Positions 6,346-6,700 of a stretch of 6,700 nucleotides of DNA are shown one piece after another; the first letter of the stretch is position 1, and each line of letters begins with the position of its first letter. The position numbers and the translations under genes were made by a program. Source of the stretch: Pseudomonadota bacterium (lineage in GTDB: Bacteria > Pseudomonadota > Gammaproteobacteria > Steroidobacterales > Woeseiaceae); assembly GCA_022565135.1 (NCBI GenBank), contig JADFKA010000101.1, positions 1 through 6,700 on the forward strand. The letters are read 5' to 3'. The notes below the pieces were generated by a model. The model made no database searches. It saw only the letters and a program-made list of their open reading frames with translations, and was not told the DNA's origin.

Positions 6346-6700
6346 ATGCAACCGCCCGCACCCAGCGACAAAATCCAGGACCTTCGCGAATTTGGCGATG
6401 TCATCCGTGGTCGTCGGACGATAAACTTTTACCTCCAAAAGCCCGTGCCACGACAGCTCATTCGCGACGCTATCGAAGCGGCAACATGGGCACCGAATCA
6501 CCACGTTACTGAACCCTGGAGTTTTTACCTGCTGGGCAAAGCAGCAATCGGCGCTTGCGTCGATCTTGTGCGCACCATCGTTACCGACAAGAAAGACGCC
6601 AAGGCCGGTGAGTTCAAAGCTAAAAACTGGGCCGAGAAGCCGGGGTGGCTTGTCGTGACCTGCCGCAAGTCAGCCGACGCGCTGATGCAAACAGAAGACT
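6346..6700 (+). CDS. Nitroreductase-family FMN oxidoreductase, 3'-truncated by window edge
   Basis: The first 118 codons of a protein that continues past the right edge. The ATG is 3 bases after the carrier's TAA and in the same frame, so no earlier start is possible; expression probably relies on translational coupling, since no clear Shine-Dalgarno is seen. Visible features are FGDVIRGRRTINFY (16-29), where Arg23-Arg24 fit the FMN-phosphate-binding arginines at the start of nitroreductases, then PVPRQLIRDAIEAATWAPNH (33-52) and VTEPWSFYLLG (54-64), the 'AP..H...PW.F' signature of YdjA-like small nitroreductases. The strand GWLVVTCRKS follows. Family members are NAD(P)H-dependent FMN homodimers reducing nitro compounds, quinones or enones. 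The physiological substrate cannot be read from this fragment. The C-terminal FMN-contacting region is outside the window. Confidence 0.88.
   Translation, partial: MQPPAPSDKIQDLREFGDVIRGRRTINFYLQKPVPRQLIRDAIEAATWAPNHHVTEPWSFYLLGKAAIGACVDLVRTIVTDKKDAKAGEFKAKNWAEKPGWLVVTCRKSADALMQTED

Overview
The window looks like ordinary chromosomal sequence from a proteobacterium, most likely a gammaproteobacterium. This rests on moderate GC, dense coding, Shine-Dalgarno starts, and protein families typical of environmental Gammaproteobacteria: a 7TM-PAS-PAS-GGDEF cyclase, a stand-alone Lrp/AsnC effector domain and an ATP:ADP-antiporter-like carrier. No RNA gene, insertion sequence, CRISPR array or phage gene was recognised. 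Genus-level placement cannot be made from the sequence alone.

Layout. Positions 1-410 hold the 5' part of a minus-strand gene that runs off the left edge. It encodes an AlbA_2/Schlafen-type (ATP-binding-like) domain. A 194-base divergent spacer follows (411-604). All remaining genes are on the plus strand: an APH-fold small-molecule kinase resembling hydroxylysine kinases (605-1672); a 280-base gap; a membrane diguanylate cyclase (ATG at 1953, possibly TTG at 1863, to 3908); an exported or membrane-anchored thioredoxin-fold peroxiredoxin-like protein with a WCPYC site (3963-4658); a 92-residue stand-alone RAM (Lrp/AsnC ligand-binding) protein (4714-4992); a 12-helix MFS carrier of the nucleotide-transporter-like family (5044-6342); and the first 118 codons of a nitroreductase, which starts only 3 bases after the carrier's stop and runs off the right edge (6346-6700).

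How the genes relate. From the cyclase onward the gaps are 54, 55, 51 and 3 bases with no convincing terminator, so 1953-6700 could be one transcription unit or several overlapping ones. The tightest pairing is carrier plus nitroreductase, where translational coupling is likely. The biochemical theme is loose: c-di-GMP signalling, envelope thiol/peroxide chemistry, an amino-acid-type effector sensor, a solute carrier and a flavin reductase. I could not assemble a convincing new multi-gene system from it. The points most worth a second look are the AlbA_2 protein with a substituted EFK-like acidic site, the kinase without its usual lyase or aminotransferase partner, and the nucleotide-carrier-like protein coupled to a nitroreductase.
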